A stretch of 48,698 nt of DNA from positions 1 to 48,698 of the forward strand of contig JAFDEI010000074.1 in NCBI GenBank assembly GCA_019310425.1. The letters run 5' to 3'. The stretch is from Deltaproteobacteria bacterium. Lineage in GTDB: Bacteria; Myxococcota_A; UBA9160; SMWR01. A model generated the notes under the pieces. It did not search any database. It was given only the letters and a program-made list of their open reading frames with translations, and had not been told where the DNA came from. Positions 8,996 through 18,012 of this stretch are shown piece by piece (the first letter of the stretch is position 1; each line of letters starts with the position of its first letter). The position numbers and the translations under genes are program-made.

Positions 8996-10078
8996 TCAGT
9001 CGTCGTCGGCCTCGAGGCCGGCACTCGGCTCCGTTGCGGCCGCGAGGCGCTTGATCCCCTTCGCGGCATAGACTGCTTCGGCGAGCCGCTCGCAGGTTTC
9101 CGGATTCTCGAGCAGGAAGCGACGTGCATTTTCACGACCCTGGCCGATGCGCTCCTCGTCGTAGGAGTACCAGGAGCCGCTCTTCTCGACGAGCCCGCAA
9201 TCGACACCGAGATCGAGCAGGTCACCTTCCTTCGAGATCCCCTGGTTGTAGAGGATATCGAACTCGGCCTGGCGGAACGGCGGTGCGACCTTGTTCTTCA
9301 CGACCTTTACTCGCGTGCGGTTGCCCACGACCTCGTCGCCATCCTTGAGCGCGGCGATCCGCCGAACGTCGAGACGAATCGACGAGTAGAACTTGAGCGC
9401 GTTGCCGCCCGTCGTCGTCTCGGGGTTGCCGAACATCACGCCGATCTTCATGCGGATCTGGTTGATGAAGATCACCGAGGCCTGCGACTTCGAGACCGTG
9501 CCCGTGAGCTTGCGCAGCGCCTGGCTCATGAGCCGGGCCTGCAGACCCACGTGGTGGTCGCCCATTTCACCCTCGATTTCGGCGCGCGGCGTAAGGGCCG
9601 CGACCGAGTCGACGACGACGAGGTCGATCGCACCCGAGCGCAGCAGCACGTCGACGATTTCGAGTGCCTGCTCGCCGGTATCGGGCTGCGACACCAGCAG
9701 GTCCTCGACGCGGACTCCGAGCCGGCGCGTGTAGCCGATATCGAGCGCGTGCTCGGCGTCGACGAATGCCGCAACGCCACCCGCCCGCTGGACCTCGGCC
9801 ACCGCGTGCAGCGAGAGCGTGGTCTTGCCGCTGGACTCGGGCCCGTAGATTTCGATCACTCGACCGCGCGGGTAGCCCCCGATTCCGAGCGCGAGATCGA
9901 GGCTCACCGACCCGCTGCTGAAGGTCTTGATCTCACGGTCGATCGCATCGTCGGTCATCGAGAGGATCGCGCCCTTCCCGAACTGCTTCTCGATCGTGGA
10001 GACCGCCATTTCGATCGCCTTCTGCTTGTCTGAATCGGCCGCGCGTTCAACCGGCGGTCTCGGAGTTCCCTTTGCCAT
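8996..10078 (-). CDS. recA: Recombinase A
   Basis: RecA forms nucleoprotein filaments for homologous recombination and triggers LexA cleavage. The 360 residues are a standard length. Seen: Walker A GPESSGKT (79-86), Walker [11 protein letters not shown], the L1/L2 region ([27 protein letters not shown]), and the C-terminal domain with an acidic tail ending EADDD. ATG 10078 follows GGAGG by 7 bases. It is the last gene of a pgpA-cinA-thpR-recA run, 38 bases after thpR. I see no clear SOS box just upstream. Confidence 0.98.
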   Translation of the reverse strand: MAKGTPRPPVERAADSDKQKAIEMAVSTIEKQFGKGAILSMTDDAIDREIKTFSSGSVSLDLALGIGGYPRGRVIEIYGPESSGKTTLSLHAVAEVQRAGGVAAFVDAEHALDIGYTRRLGVRVEDLLVSQPDTGEQALEIVDVLLRSGAIDLVVVDSVAALTPRAEIEGEMGDHHVGLQARLMSQALRKLTGTVSKSQASVIFINQIRMKIGVMFGNPETTTGGNALKFYSSIRLDVRRIAALKDGDEVVGNRTRVKVVKNKVAPPFRQAEFDILYNQGISKEGDLLDLGVDCGLVEKSGSWYSYDEERIGQGRENARRFLLENPETCERLAEAVYAAKGIKRLAAATEPSAGLEADDD

Positions 10079-10116
10079 GTCGTTGCCTCCAATGTCTCGT
10101 TGTGAATGATTGGGTA

Positions 10117-10743
10117 TCAGGGGTGATGCGGCCGCCCGAGCGCGATGCGATCGAGCGGAGTGTGCGTGGCGCCCGTTCCGCTGTTGGTGTCGGTGCCGGA
10201 AAGCGCGAGCTGGCTGTGAAAGAGCACGATTTCATCCACGACCCGAGAGTCGCCCGGGGGCGTGACAGGTGCGGTCACGGGTACGTGTTTTCCGCGCCGG
10301 GCGCGCCCGAGCGTGAGGTGCGGGCGGAACGGCCGCGTCTCGGCCGCGAAGCCCGCCTGCACGACCGCGCGCTCGACTGCGCTTGCAAGCACTGCGAGCG
10401 GCTGCTGCGGGCCGACCCGGAAGAACAACACCTGCGGCCGACGCAAGGACGGGAACGCGCCCAACTCGCCCAGCGTGAGCGCGAACGGCGACACACCCGC
10501 CGCTTCCGCGCGCAGCGCCGCGGTGAGCGCGGGCACTCGCGCGGGGTCGATGTCGCCGAGAAAGCGCAACGTCACGTGAAGATTCTCCGGCCGGAGCCAG
10601 CGGATGTGGTCGCCGCCCGGGCCGTTGCGCAGCTCGCGGATCGCCGCAGCGATCGCGCGGCGCGTTGCGTCATCGAGCTCGATCGCAATGAAGCTTCGGA
10701 TCGCGGCATCACTCGCGACCTCAATGTCCGACTCGACCGTCAT
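10117..10743 (-). CDS. thpR: RNA 2',3'-cyclic phosphodiesterase (LigT/ThpR family)
   Basis: This 2H phosphoesterase opens 2',3'-cyclic phosphates and was first known as a tRNA 2'-5' ligase. The 208-residue product has both HxTx motifs, HVTLRFL near residue 56 and HLTLGRAR near 147. I set the start at ATG 10743 (MTVESDIEV): the frame continues upstream through cinA coding sequence, but family similarity begins at IRSFIAIEL. It overlaps the cinA 3' end by 23 bases, suggesting coupled translation. Confidence 0.9.
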   Translation of the reverse strand: MTVESDIEVASDAAIRSFIAIELDDATRRAIAAAIRELRNGPGGDHIRWLRPENLHVTLRFLGDIDPARVPALTAALRAEAAGVSPFALTLGELGAFPSLRRPQVLFFRVGPQQPLAVLASAVERAVVQAGFAAETRPFRPHLTLGRARRGKHVPVTAPVTPPGDSRVVDEIVLFHSQLALSGTDTNSGTGATHTPLDRIALGRPHHP

Positions 10744-12064
10744 CGCCCATCGCCCCGGTTTTCGCGGGCGGCGCAGCGCCACCCTGCCGGCGCAACAGCG
10801 TCGGGCCGACCAACTCCTCGCCGAGCAGCACCCGCCGCACCCAGTCGAGCCCGATCTGAGCCGTGAGCTGACGGTGGCGCGTGCGGTCGAGTGGAAACAC
10901 GAAGTGCTCGCAGTGCGTGTGCCCCGCCTCGGCGAGCGCGACATGGACCGTGCCGACGGGCTTGGCCTCGCTGCCGCCACCGGGCCCCGAGATGCCCGTG
11001 GTGGCAATCGCATAGTCGGCGCCGAAGCGCGCACGCACACCCTCGGCCATCGCGCGCGCGACCGGCTCCGACACCGCACCCCACTCGGCGATCAGCTCCT
11101 CGGAAACGCCCAGAAGGCTCGTCTTGATCGGGTTCGCATACGCGACGATGCCGCCCAGGAAGTACTCCGACGCGCCGGGCGCGGCGGTGAAGCGCTCGGC
11201 GATCAGCCCACCCGTGCAAGATTCCGCAACCGCGACCGTCTTGCCCTGTTCGCGCAGCAGCCGCGCAACGACGCCGTCGAGCGTCTCGTCGCCCTCAGCG
11301 TAGACGAGCGCGCCGAGGCGCTCGCGAATCTCGCTGCAGACCGCTGCGAGCGCGGCTTCAGCGGCCTCGGCGGTGTCGGCGCGCGCGACCGGGCGCAGAT
11401 AGTTGTCGGGAAACGAGGTGCGGAAGCCGAGGCTCACATCGCCCGACGTCGCGATGCCCGCGAGTTCGGCATCGAGTGTGGACTCCCCCATGCCGAAGGT
11501 GCGCAGCAGCGCGGAACGCACGACGCGCCCGCCTCCGCAACGTGCGGCGATCCGCGGCAGCACCTGCTCGTCCATCATCCGGTAGAGCTCGCGGGGTACG
11601 CCGGGCATGCAGAAGAAGCAGGTGTCGTTCTCCACCAGCATGAAGCCCGGCGCGGTCCCGATCGGGTTCGGCAGGATTTCGGCGCCTTGGGGGAACCAGG
11701 CCTGGCTCGCGTTGTTCTCGGTCATTTCGCGGCCGACGGCGCGGAAGAACGCGCGGATCGTCTCGAGGGCCGCTTCGTCGAGCACGAGCTTGCGGCCAAA
11801 CGCCTCGCCGAGAACCTGTGCGGTGAGATCGTCGCGAGTGGGGCCGAGCCCGCCCGACACCAGCACGAAGCGGCTGCGCTCGGATGCACGCCGGAACGCG
11901 TCGATCATGTCGTTCGGGTCGTCGAGCACCGAGGCGTGCCAGCGGGTCTCGATGTCGAGGCCGAGCAGGCGCTCGGACAAGAAGCTCTTGTTCGAATCGA
12001 CGATCTCGCCGCGCAGCAGCTCGTCGCCGATGGTGATCACTTCAGCGGCCGGTGCCTGGCTCAT
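10721..12064 (-). CDS. cinA: CinA: nucleotide pyrophosphatase fused to nicotinamide-nucleotide amidase
   Basis: CinA handles damaged or surplus pyridine nucleotides: the N-terminal COG1058 domain is a pyrophosphatase and the C-terminal PncC domain deamidates NMN. Of 447 residues, the N-terminal domain shows ITIGDELLRGEIVDSN and SGGLGPTRDDLT. The C-terminal domain shows VAVAESCTGGLIAE with the catalytic Ser, and TTGISGPGGGSEAKPVGTVH. The length is slightly above typical because of a proline/glycine-rich tail over the thpR start. Its ATG overlaps the pgpA stop by 4 bases (ATGA), a classic coupled arrangement. Confidence 0.95.
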   Translation of the reverse strand: MSQAPAAEVITIGDELLRGEIVDSNKSFLSERLLGLDIETRWHASVLDDPNDMIDAFRRASERSRFVLVSGGLGPTRDDLTAQVLGEAFGRKLVLDEAALETIRAFFRAVGREMTENNASQAWFPQGAEILPNPIGTAPGFMLVENDTCFFCMPGVPRELYRMMDEQVLPRIAARCGGGRVVRSALLRTFGMGESTLDAELAGIATSGDVSLGFRTSFPDNYLRPVARADTAEAAEAALAAVCSEIRERLGALVYAEGDETLDGVVARLLREQGKTVAVAESCTGGLIAERFTAAPGASEYFLGGIVAYANPIKTSLLGVSEELIAEWGAVSEPVARAMAEGVRARFGADYAIATTGISGPGGGSEAKPVGTVHVALAEAGHTHCEHFVFPLDRTRHRQLTAQIGLDWVRRVLLGEELVGPTLLRRQGGAAPPAKTGAMGDDGRVGH

Positions 12065-12669
12065 GTGCCCACCCAGACGAGCGCAACGCCGACCAACACG
12101 CCGCCGAGGATGCCCGCAAAAACGTCGTCCATCATCACGCCCGCACCGCCTTTGAAGCTTCGTTCGGCCCAGCCGATCGGAGGCGGCTTCCAGATGTCGA
12201 GCAGGCGAAACAGCAGAAAGCCCGCGAACAGCCAGCCAGGGGCGCGACGGCCCGCGGCGGGTGCGAGCGCGAGCAGGGGCGCGAGCGTGAGCAACTGACC
12301 CACGACCTCGTCGATCACGATGCGTCCGTCGTCGTGTTGCCCGAAATGCCGCTCGGCGACATCGCTCGCCCAGATACCGAGGAATGCAAAGCCCAACAAA
12401 GTGATGCCGAACAGCACCAGATTGAGATCGGCAAGCACGAGGAAAACGGCGACACCAACGGCCGAGCCAAAGGTACCTGGGGCGATCGGCGCGAAGCCCG
12501 CGCCTCCCGCAGTCGCAACCGCGATCGCGAAACTCGGCCCCGCAGTCGCGGGTGCTTGCTTCAGCTCGGGAGCTTCGATGATTGCCTCGACCGGACGTTC
12601 GGGACCAGGTTTTCGGGACCGATTCCGTTCGATCCGCGGCCGGAGGAGGGTCGCGGGGCGTTTCGCCAC
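12061..12669 (-). CDS. pgpA: Phosphatidylglycerophosphatase A
   Basis: PgpA dephosphorylates phosphatidylglycerol phosphate at the inner membrane. The 202-residue product has the family signatures GFAPIAPGTFGS, RIVIDEVVGQ, FRLLDIWKPPPI and GGAGVMMDDVFAG, with hydrophobic helices between. The first 45 residues are a basic, Pro-rich extension, so the GTG at 12669 could be too far upstream, but I see no better start with a ribosome site. First gene of the pgpA-cinA-thpR-recA run, divergent from ruvX. Confidence 0.92.
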   Translation of the reverse strand: MAKRPATLLRPRIERNRSRKPGPERPVEAIIEAPELKQAPATAGPSFAIAVATAGGAGFAPIAPGTFGSAVGVAVFLVLADLNLVLFGITLLGFAFLGIWASDVAERHFGQHDDGRIVIDEVVGQLLTLAPLLALAPAAGRRAPGWLFAGFLLFRLLDIWKPPPIGWAERSFKGGAGVMMDDVFAGILGGVLVGVALVWVGT

Positions 12670-12827
12670 CGCAGCAGGGGAGGCCGGGTGACGGCCCCAG
12701 AATAGTCCGGTGACGGGCGTAGCGTCAATGAAATCAGAGGCGAAAGAAAAGAAAAAACGGCCCCGGAAGGCCCCGTAATTGCGGTGAAACCACGAGGCCC
12801 GACCCCACAGTGCTAGCTTCCGCCGAA

Positions 12828-13295
12828 ATGCCTGTGAGCGGCCCTGTCATGGCTCTGGACTATGGTACGCGGCGCATCGGACTCGCGATTTCCGATGCCG
12901 ACGGCACCTTTGCATTCCCCGCCGGGGCGCTGGTCTCGAATGGCCGGGCGCGCGATCTGGAGGAGCTGCGCCGGCTCGCGGCCGAGCGCGGCGTTCAACG
13001 CATCGTGGTGGGACTCCCGATCCACATGAGCGGTCGCAAGGGCGAGACTGCAAAGGCCGCCGAAGAGTTTGCGAACGAAGTCGCAAAGGTGACGGGGCTG
13101 CCGGTCGAAATGCTGGATGAGCGCTGGACCACACGCGAGGCCGAGCGATCGTTGGCCGAATCGAAGAGCGGCCGTCGAAAGCGCCGCGAAGCAGTCGATT
13201 CCGCCGCCGCGACGCTGCTACTCCAGACCTGGCTCGCACGCGCCGGCAATCTGGCCGAGGCGCGCTACAAGGGTGGGGAGACCGATCACAGATGA
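12828..13295 (+). CDS. ruvX: Putative Holliday junction resolvase / pre-16S rRNA nuclease
   Basis: The YqgF/RuvX RNase H-fold family acts in 16S rRNA 5' maturation and was proposed to resolve Holliday junctions. The protein has about 155 residues with MALDYGTRRIGLAISD (first catalytic Asp), IVVGLPIHMSGRKGE and the C-terminal VDSAAATLLLQ with the last acidic residue. Candidate starts are ATG 12828, GTG 12810 and ATG 12849; none has a strong ribosome site, and 12828 is a compromise. It overlaps mltG by 4 bases. Confidence 0.9.
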   Translation: MPVSGPVMALDYGTRRIGLAISDADGTFAFPAGALVSNGRARDLEELRRLAAERGVQRIVVGLPIHMSGRKGETAKAAEEFANEVAKVTGLPVEMLDERWTTREAERSLAESKSGRRKRREAVDSAAATLLLQTWLARAGNLAEARYKGGETDHR

Positions 13296-14302
13296 AATGG
13301 CTGCTGGTGGGGTTCGCCGCGCTGCTGCTCTGCGGCGCAATCGCGGCGGCCGCTGCGTGGCACCAGATCACACAGAATCTCGAGCCGGTGGCCGCCGGGG
13401 CCGAGCCGGTGATCTTCACCGTGCACCCCGGAGAGACCCTCAAGACCGTGGCCTCTCGACTCGAGAGTGAGGGGCTGGTCCGCAACCGGCGCGTCGTCGA
13501 GTGGTTCGGCCGTTACCACGAACTCGGCAACAAGCTGCGAACGGGTGAGTATTGGGTCTCGGCCGCGGAGACGCCCGGCGAGATCCTCGCAACCCTCACG
13601 ACCGGGCAGGTCGCGACGTACGAGCTTGCGATCCCGGAGGGCTTCACCGCGGCGATGATCGCCCGGCGCATCGAAGTCGCGAAGCTCGGGAACGCCGAGG
13701 AATTCCTCGCCTGGGTGCACGACCCCAAGAGCGCCGAAGTGCACGGCGTCGAGGGCGCCACGCTCGAGGGCTACCTGTTTCCGGAAACCTACCGGCTGCC
13801 CAAGGGGCTCGGCACACGCGAAACCGCGGGCGTGCTCGTGAGTCAATTCCTCACGGTCTGGAAGGAACTCGAGCCGCGCGCGCGTGAGCAGAAGATCTCG
13901 ATGAAGGACCTGGTCACGCTCGCGTCGATCATCGAGAAGGAGACCGGTGTCGCCGAAGAGCGGCCGCTGATCGCGGCCGTGTTTCTGAACCGGATGCGGC
14001 GCGGCATGCGGCTCGAAACCGACCCGACCGTGATCTACGGCATCCCGAACTTCGACGGCAACCTGCGCCGGCGCGACCTCGAGAACCCCGACAACCCGTA
14101 CAACACCTACAAGATCCCGGGCCTGCCACCCGGACCGATCGCCAACCCGGGCCGTGGCGCACTCGAGGCCGTACTCGCGCCCGCCACTGTCGACTCCCTG
14201 TTCTTCGTCTCGAAGAACGACGGAACCCACGTGTTCTCGGACACTTACGCCGAGCACGAGCGGCGGGTCGACGAGTACCAGCGGCGCAGGCGGAAGCAGT
14301 GA
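13292..14302 (+). CDS. mltG: Endolytic peptidoglycan transglycosylase MltG
   Basis: MltG cleaves nascent glycan strands and sets their length. The 336-residue product has one N-terminal membrane helix (WLLVGFAALLLCGAIAAAAA), a LysM-like region (TVHPGETLKTVASRLESEG) and the YceG catalytic domain. The catalytic Glu is in LASIIEKETG; ETDPTVIYG, NPYNTYKIPGLPPGPI and LFFVSKNDGTHVFSDTY are also present. It starts in the ruvX stop (ATGA) and overlaps the next gene by 4 bases (GTGA). Confidence 0.96.
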   Translation: MKWLLVGFAALLLCGAIAAAAAWHQITQNLEPVAAGAEPVIFTVHPGETLKTVASRLESEGLVRNRRVVEWFGRYHELGNKLRTGEYWVSAAETPGEILATLTTGQVATYELAIPEGFTAAMIARRIEVAKLGNAEEFLAWVHDPKSAEVHGVEGATLEGYLFPETYRLPKGLGTRETAGVLVSQFLTVWKELEPRAREQKISMKDLVTLASIIEKETGVAEERPLIAAVFLNRMRRGMRLETDPTVIYGIPNFDGNLRRRDLENPDNPYNTYKIPGLPPGPIANPGRGALEAVLAPATVDSLFFVSKNDGTHVFSDTYAEHERRVDEYQRRRRKQ

Positions 14303-14925
14303 GCGACACCGGCGCGAGCGACCCGCGGAGCTTCTACTGCAAGACGATCCCGGACGACTTCAACCTGCGCCTCGACGAACAGGCCGCGCTCGGCGATGCC
14401 GGCCGGCGGGTCCTCGAAGCGATGCGCGCGCTGTCTGCAACGATTCGAATCGACCTCGTCGGCGACGATCCCGCGACCATCTACCTGAACATCGAGAACG
14501 GCTGCATGAGCGCCGCGGAGCGAGCGAGCAACCCGCCCTTCATTCGCCTCATCCAGGACGACGCGACGCTGCGCTGGCTGATGCGCGAAACCGATGGGTC
14601 GCTGACCGCGCTGCTCGGCGCGCTCGCGGGGCTCGGTGGCGAGATGAAGCTGACCCGCAAGCGCATGCTCGACCTCGAATCCGTCGCTGGTCTGATCCGC
14701 TTCGAAATCACGGGCGACGACGGCTTCGCACTGCTCACGCACTTCGGTACCGGCGTGATGCCCGCGGAGCCGGATGCCGTGATCCGGATGAGCAAGGACA
14801 GCTACGCCGCGATGCGCTCGGGTCGAGTCGACCCGCAGACTGCCTTCCTCGACGACTCGATCCAGACCGAGGGCGACCTGCAGAAAATCATGCAAGTCGC
14901 GTTTGCCGTGGTCGCGCCGGACTGA
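14299..14925 (+). CDS. SCP2 sterol-binding-fold domain protein
   Basis: A 208-residue soluble protein. The middle part (ATIYLNIENGCM, DDATLRWLMRETDGS, LTALLGALAG, EMKLTRKRMLDLE) looks like the SCP2/sterol-carrier-type lipid-binding fold often seen in bacterial putative lipid carriers; this is pattern-based. The start is GTG 14299, overlapping the mltG stop by 4 bases, so it is probably translated with mltG. It is convergent with mreB, and the 29-base gap has no clear terminator. Confidence 0.6.
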   Translation: MSDTGASDPRSFYCKTIPDDFNLRLDEQAALGDAGRRVLEAMRALSATIRIDLVGDDPATIYLNIENGCMSAAERASNPPFIRLIQDDATLRWLMRETDGSLTALLGALAGLGGEMKLTRKRMLDLESVAGLIRFEITGDDGFALLTHFGTGVMPAEPDAVIRMSKDSYAAMRSGRVDPQTAFLDDSIQTEGDLQKIMQVAFAVVAPD

Positions 14926-14954
14926 GGCAGGTGGGGCGACACAGCGCGGCGCGA

Positions 14955-15896
14955 TCAGCTCAGGGCGACGTTCTTCAGCAGATTGATGTTGTCGAGGGCC
15001 TTGCCGGCACCGTGGACGACTGCGGTGAAGGGGTCTTCGCTGCGCAGGATCGGAAGTTTGGTCTCCTGGCGGAGCACGACGTCCAGGTCGCGCAAGAGGG
15101 AGCCACCACCGACGAGCATGATGCCACGGTCGACGATATCGGCCGCAAGTTCGGGCGGAGTCTTCTCGAGCGTCAGATGCACCGTCTCGACGATCGCGCT
15201 GATCGGCTCGATGAGCGCCTCGCGAATTTCGTCCGACGACGCGGAGACCACCTTCGGGATACCCGCGACCAGGTCGCGGCCCTTGATGTCCATCGTCTCG
15301 TTCTTCGAATCCGCCGCGGCAGATCCGATCGTGAGCTTGATCTGCTCGGCGCTGCGCTCACCGACGAGCATGTTGTACTTGCGCTTCACGTAGTTGATGA
15401 TCGCCTCGTCCATCTTGTCGCCACCACAGCGGATCGAGCGCGAGGTCACGATACCCGAGAGCGAAATCACCGCGACGTCCGTCGTGCCGCCGCCGATGTC
15501 CACCACCATGTTGCCCGTGGGCGCCGTCACATCGAGTCCCGCGCCGATCGCGGCCGCCATTGGCTCTTCGATCAGGTACACCTCACGCGCGCCGGCGGAC
15601 AGCGCCGACTCACGCACCGCGCGCTTCTCCACGCTGGTGATGCACGGCGGCACGCAGATCACGATACGCGGGCGTACGAGCTTGCCTCGGTTGTGCGCGC
15701 GCTGGATGAAGTAACGAAGCATCGCCTCGGTGATTTCGAAGTCGGCGATCACGCCGTCCTTGATCGGCCGGATCGCGCGGATGTCACCGGGCGTTCGGCC
15801 GAGCATTTCCTTGGCTTCATGACCGACAGCGAGAACACGCTCACCGCGCCCACTCGGGTCGCGCGTCACGGCGACGACCGAAGGCTCCGAACACAC
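14955..15896 (-). CDS. mreB: Rod-shape determinant MreB, 5' end apparently broken by a short deletion
   Basis: MreB is the bacterial actin that organises cell-wall elongation. The open frame (313 residues from GTG 15896) covers CSEPSVVAV through the C terminus, with [18 protein letters not shown], phosphate-2 [16 protein letters not shown] and MLVGGGSLL. It lacks the N-terminal strand with the phosphate-1 motif (DLGTANT). Upstream, ATG 15955 with GGAAGGG 6 bases before it opens [11 protein letters not shown], a normal MreB N terminus, in another frame. In the correct frame [10 protein letters not shown] directly precedes the annotated start. So the motif segment, about 37 bases, is absent and the halves are out of frame. 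No mreC or mreD is adjacent. As it stands the product should not bind ATP normally. Confidence 0.85.
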   Translation of the reverse strand: MCSEPSVVAVTRDPSGRGERVLAVGHEAKEMLGRTPGDIRAIRPIKDGVIADFEITEAMLRYFIQRAHNRGKLVRPRIVICVPPCITSVEKRAVRESALSAGAREVYLIEEPMAAAIGAGLDVTAPTGNMVVDIGGGTTDVAVISLSGIVTSRSIRCGGDKMDEAIINYVKRKYNMLVGERSAEQIKLTIGSAAADSKNETMDIKGRDLVAGIPKVVSASSDEIREALIEPISAIVETVHLTLEKTPPELAADIVDRGIMLVGGGSLLRDLDVVLRQETKLPILRSEDPFTAVVHGAGKALDNINLLKNVALS

Positions 15897-16108
15897 CAGA
15901 CCTTTGCCGTAGACGTAGACCAGGAGAAGACTCCCGCGATGGCTTTCAGGAACATGGTCAGCCCTTCCGATCGCGGTTTAAGTGGGTCTTCTGCGTATCG
16001 GCAGGAGGCTGTGAAAATTGAATCGAAGGGTGGGGTTTCACACCGATTTCGGGAGAAGCCGCGTGCGAACCGCGGAGGCGCTCGGAAAATCGCGCTCCGG
16101 GGGTCGGC

Positions 16109-16549
16109 TCAGTCGCCCGCCAAGTCGCTCGGACCGGCCGGATGGCCGCTCTCGCTGGAGACGGCAGCTTCGGTGGCTGCGTCGGCCGCGGCAGGCTCGG
16201 CGAGCGGATCCGCGTTCACCAGCGCGTTCAGCTGCTCGAGCTGAGCTTGGAGGCTGCCGACCGAGTCGCGAACCTCGTCGAAACGCACCTCGTAGGCATC
16301 GAGCGCGGTGCGGGTGGTGAAGAGCTCGCCCTCGAGCTCCGCAACCGTTCCCTGGAGCTCACCCGCGCGCTGCATCTGGACCACGAGCCCCGCCGAGGCC
16401 GCGACCACGAGCGCGACCAGCAGCCAGAACAGCACGCCCCGACCCGCGGGCTCGCTCGCCCGGTCTGCGGCGGGCGGCGCAACGGAAGGCTCGTTCGATG
16501 AATCGCCGATCGCGACGAGGTGCGGGCGGGTGGGCTTCGCGTCCGACAT
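16109..16549 (-). CDS. Single-pass membrane coiled-coil protein overlapping pafA
   Basis: A 146-residue protein without a recognised family. Residues 1-37 are a polar, probably cytoplasmic Pro/Ala-rich tail. Residues about 38-58 (GVLFWLLVALVVAASAGLVV) form one membrane helix. Residues 60-113 (QMQRAGELQGTVAELEGEL to LEQLNALVN) have heptad-like spacing of Leu/Val/Ala and predict a coiled coil. An acidic/Ala-rich low-complexity tail ends LAGD. Its ATG shares one base with the pafA stop (TGATG), implying coupled translation and making it the last probable member of the pupylation operon. A link to the proteasome is inferred only from position. The gap to the mreB start is about 150 bases. Confidence 0.75.
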   Translation of the reverse strand: MSDAKPTRPHLVAIGDSSNEPSVAPPAADRASEPAGRGVLFWLLVALVVAASAGLVVQMQRAGELQGTVAELEGELFTTRTALDAYEVRFDEVRDSVGSLQAQLEQLNALVNADPLAEPAAADAATEAAVSSESGHPAGPSDLAGD

Positions 16550-17955
16550 CAGGACTGGATCACGAGCTTTGACAGGCTCGTCTTCCGCAGGTTCGTCTTC
16601 TGAATCGTCCGCACGAGTTCTGCGACCTTCTCGATGTCCGTCTCGAACGGATTATTGCAGATGACCCGCACGTTGAGCAGATTTCCGAGCCGGATGTTCG
16701 ACCAGTCGAGGTCGTACTGGATCGAGTTCTGGCGCGCGAGCTTGATGAACTCACCCCGCATTCGCGCACGTGTATTGTGGGGCGGCTCCGTCTTGGCCTT
16801 GATGATCTCTTCGTCGTTCAATATGCGTTCGACCTGGCCCTTGCGCTCGAGCAGATAGTAGAGCCCGCGGTTGAGCCGCAGGTCGTGATACTGGAGGTCG
16901 AGCATGAACACGCGAGGGTCGTTCCACGACGAGCCATGAGAGTCGACATAATTCTCGATCAACCGGCGCTTGATCAGCCAGTCGATCTCACGGTCGAGCC
17001 GTCTCGGGTCGTCGTTCAGACAGTCGAGCACGTACTGCCACTTCTCGACCGCGTCACGCAGTTCGTCGCTGACCGGGTACTGCTCGATGTACTTCTGCGC
17101 CATCTCACAGTATGCGAGCTGAATCTCGATCGGCGAGTACTCGCGCCCGCTGTCGAGGCGCAGCTTGCGCTTGCAGGTGGTGTCGTAAGAGATGTCCTTG
17201 ATGGCCTTCACCGGGTTGCGCAGCGTGAAGTCCTGATTGATGTAGTTGTCCTCGATCATCTGGAGCACGACCGCACACGCACCGACCTTCAGGAAGTTCG
17301 TGTACTCACTCATGTTCGAATCGCCGACGATGACGTGCAGACGCCGGTACTTCTCCCGATCGGCATGCGGCTCGTCGCGTGTGTTGATGATCGAGCGGTC
17401 GTTCGTCGTCGTGCCCGAGATCTTCTGATAGATGTGCTGCGCGCGCTGGCTGATGCAGTAGTGAACGCCGTCCTGAGTCTGAAAGACCTTGCCCGCACCG
17501 GAGTAGATCTGCCGCGTCACGAGGAAGGGGATCAGCTGCTCGGCCAGGTAGTAGAAATCGACATCGCGGTCGACCAGGTAGTTCTCGTGGCAGCCGTAGC
17601 TGTTGCCCACGAAATCGGTGTTGTTCTTGAAGATCGAGAGCTTCCCGGGGATTCGCTCTTCGCGGATCTTCTCCTCCGCGTAGTCCTGGAGATCCTCGAG
17701 CACGCGCTCGCCGGCCTTGTCATAGGTGATGAGTTGCTTCGGCGACGCGCACTCGGGTGTCGCGTACTCGGGGTGGCAGCCGGTGTCCTGGTAGAAACGC
17801 GCACCGTTCTCGAGAAAAACGTTCAGGAAGTGCTCGGTGGTGATCAGCTTCTCGAACAAGAAACGGATCGCCTTCTCGACCGGGAGCGTCTTCCGCCCAT
17901 CCGGTGTGAAGATGATGCCGTACTCGGTCTCGATGCCGTAAATGCGTTTCTGCAC
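16549..17955 (-). CDS. pafA: Pup-protein ligase PafA
   Basis: PafA phosphorylates the C-terminal Glu of Pup with ATP and joins it to substrate lysines. The 468-residue product belongs to the carboxylate-amine ligase fold. Seen: the nucleotide-binding start RIYGIETEYGI, the catalytic Asp (Asp57) in NGARFYQDTGCHPEYATPEC, FKNNTDFVGNSYGCHENYL, SIINTRDEPHADREKYRRLH, VIVGDSNMSEYTNFLKVG and the C-terminal cradle (QPP-like motif as EPPHNTRARMRGEF). It has no Dop loop, which separates it from the homologue at 19845-21329. It lies 57 bases downstream of prcA and overlaps the next gene by one base. Confidence 0.96.
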   Translation of the reverse strand: MQKRIYGIETEYGIIFTPDGRKTLPVEKAIRFLFEKLITTEHFLNVFLENGARFYQDTGCHPEYATPECASPKQLITYDKAGERVLEDLQDYAEEKIREERIPGKLSIFKNNTDFVGNSYGCHENYLVDRDVDFYYLAEQLIPFLVTRQIYSGAGKVFQTQDGVHYCISQRAQHIYQKISGTTTNDRSIINTRDEPHADREKYRRLHVIVGDSNMSEYTNFLKVGACAVVLQMIEDNYINQDFTLRNPVKAIKDISYDTTCKRKLRLDSGREYSPIEIQLAYCEMAQKYIEQYPVSDELRDAVEKWQYVLDCLNDDPRRLDREIDWLIKRRLIENYVDSHGSSWNDPRVFMLDLQYHDLRLNRGLYYLLERKGQVERILNDEEIIKAKTEPPHNTRARMRGEFIKLARQNSIQYDLDWSNIRLGNLLNVRVICNNPFETDIEKVAELVRTIQKTNLRKTSLSKLVIQS

Positions 17956-18012
17956 GCTACCGCCAATCGTCCCGCGTATCGGTCGGACCCACGCAACGGA
18001 AGGTCCGAATCC

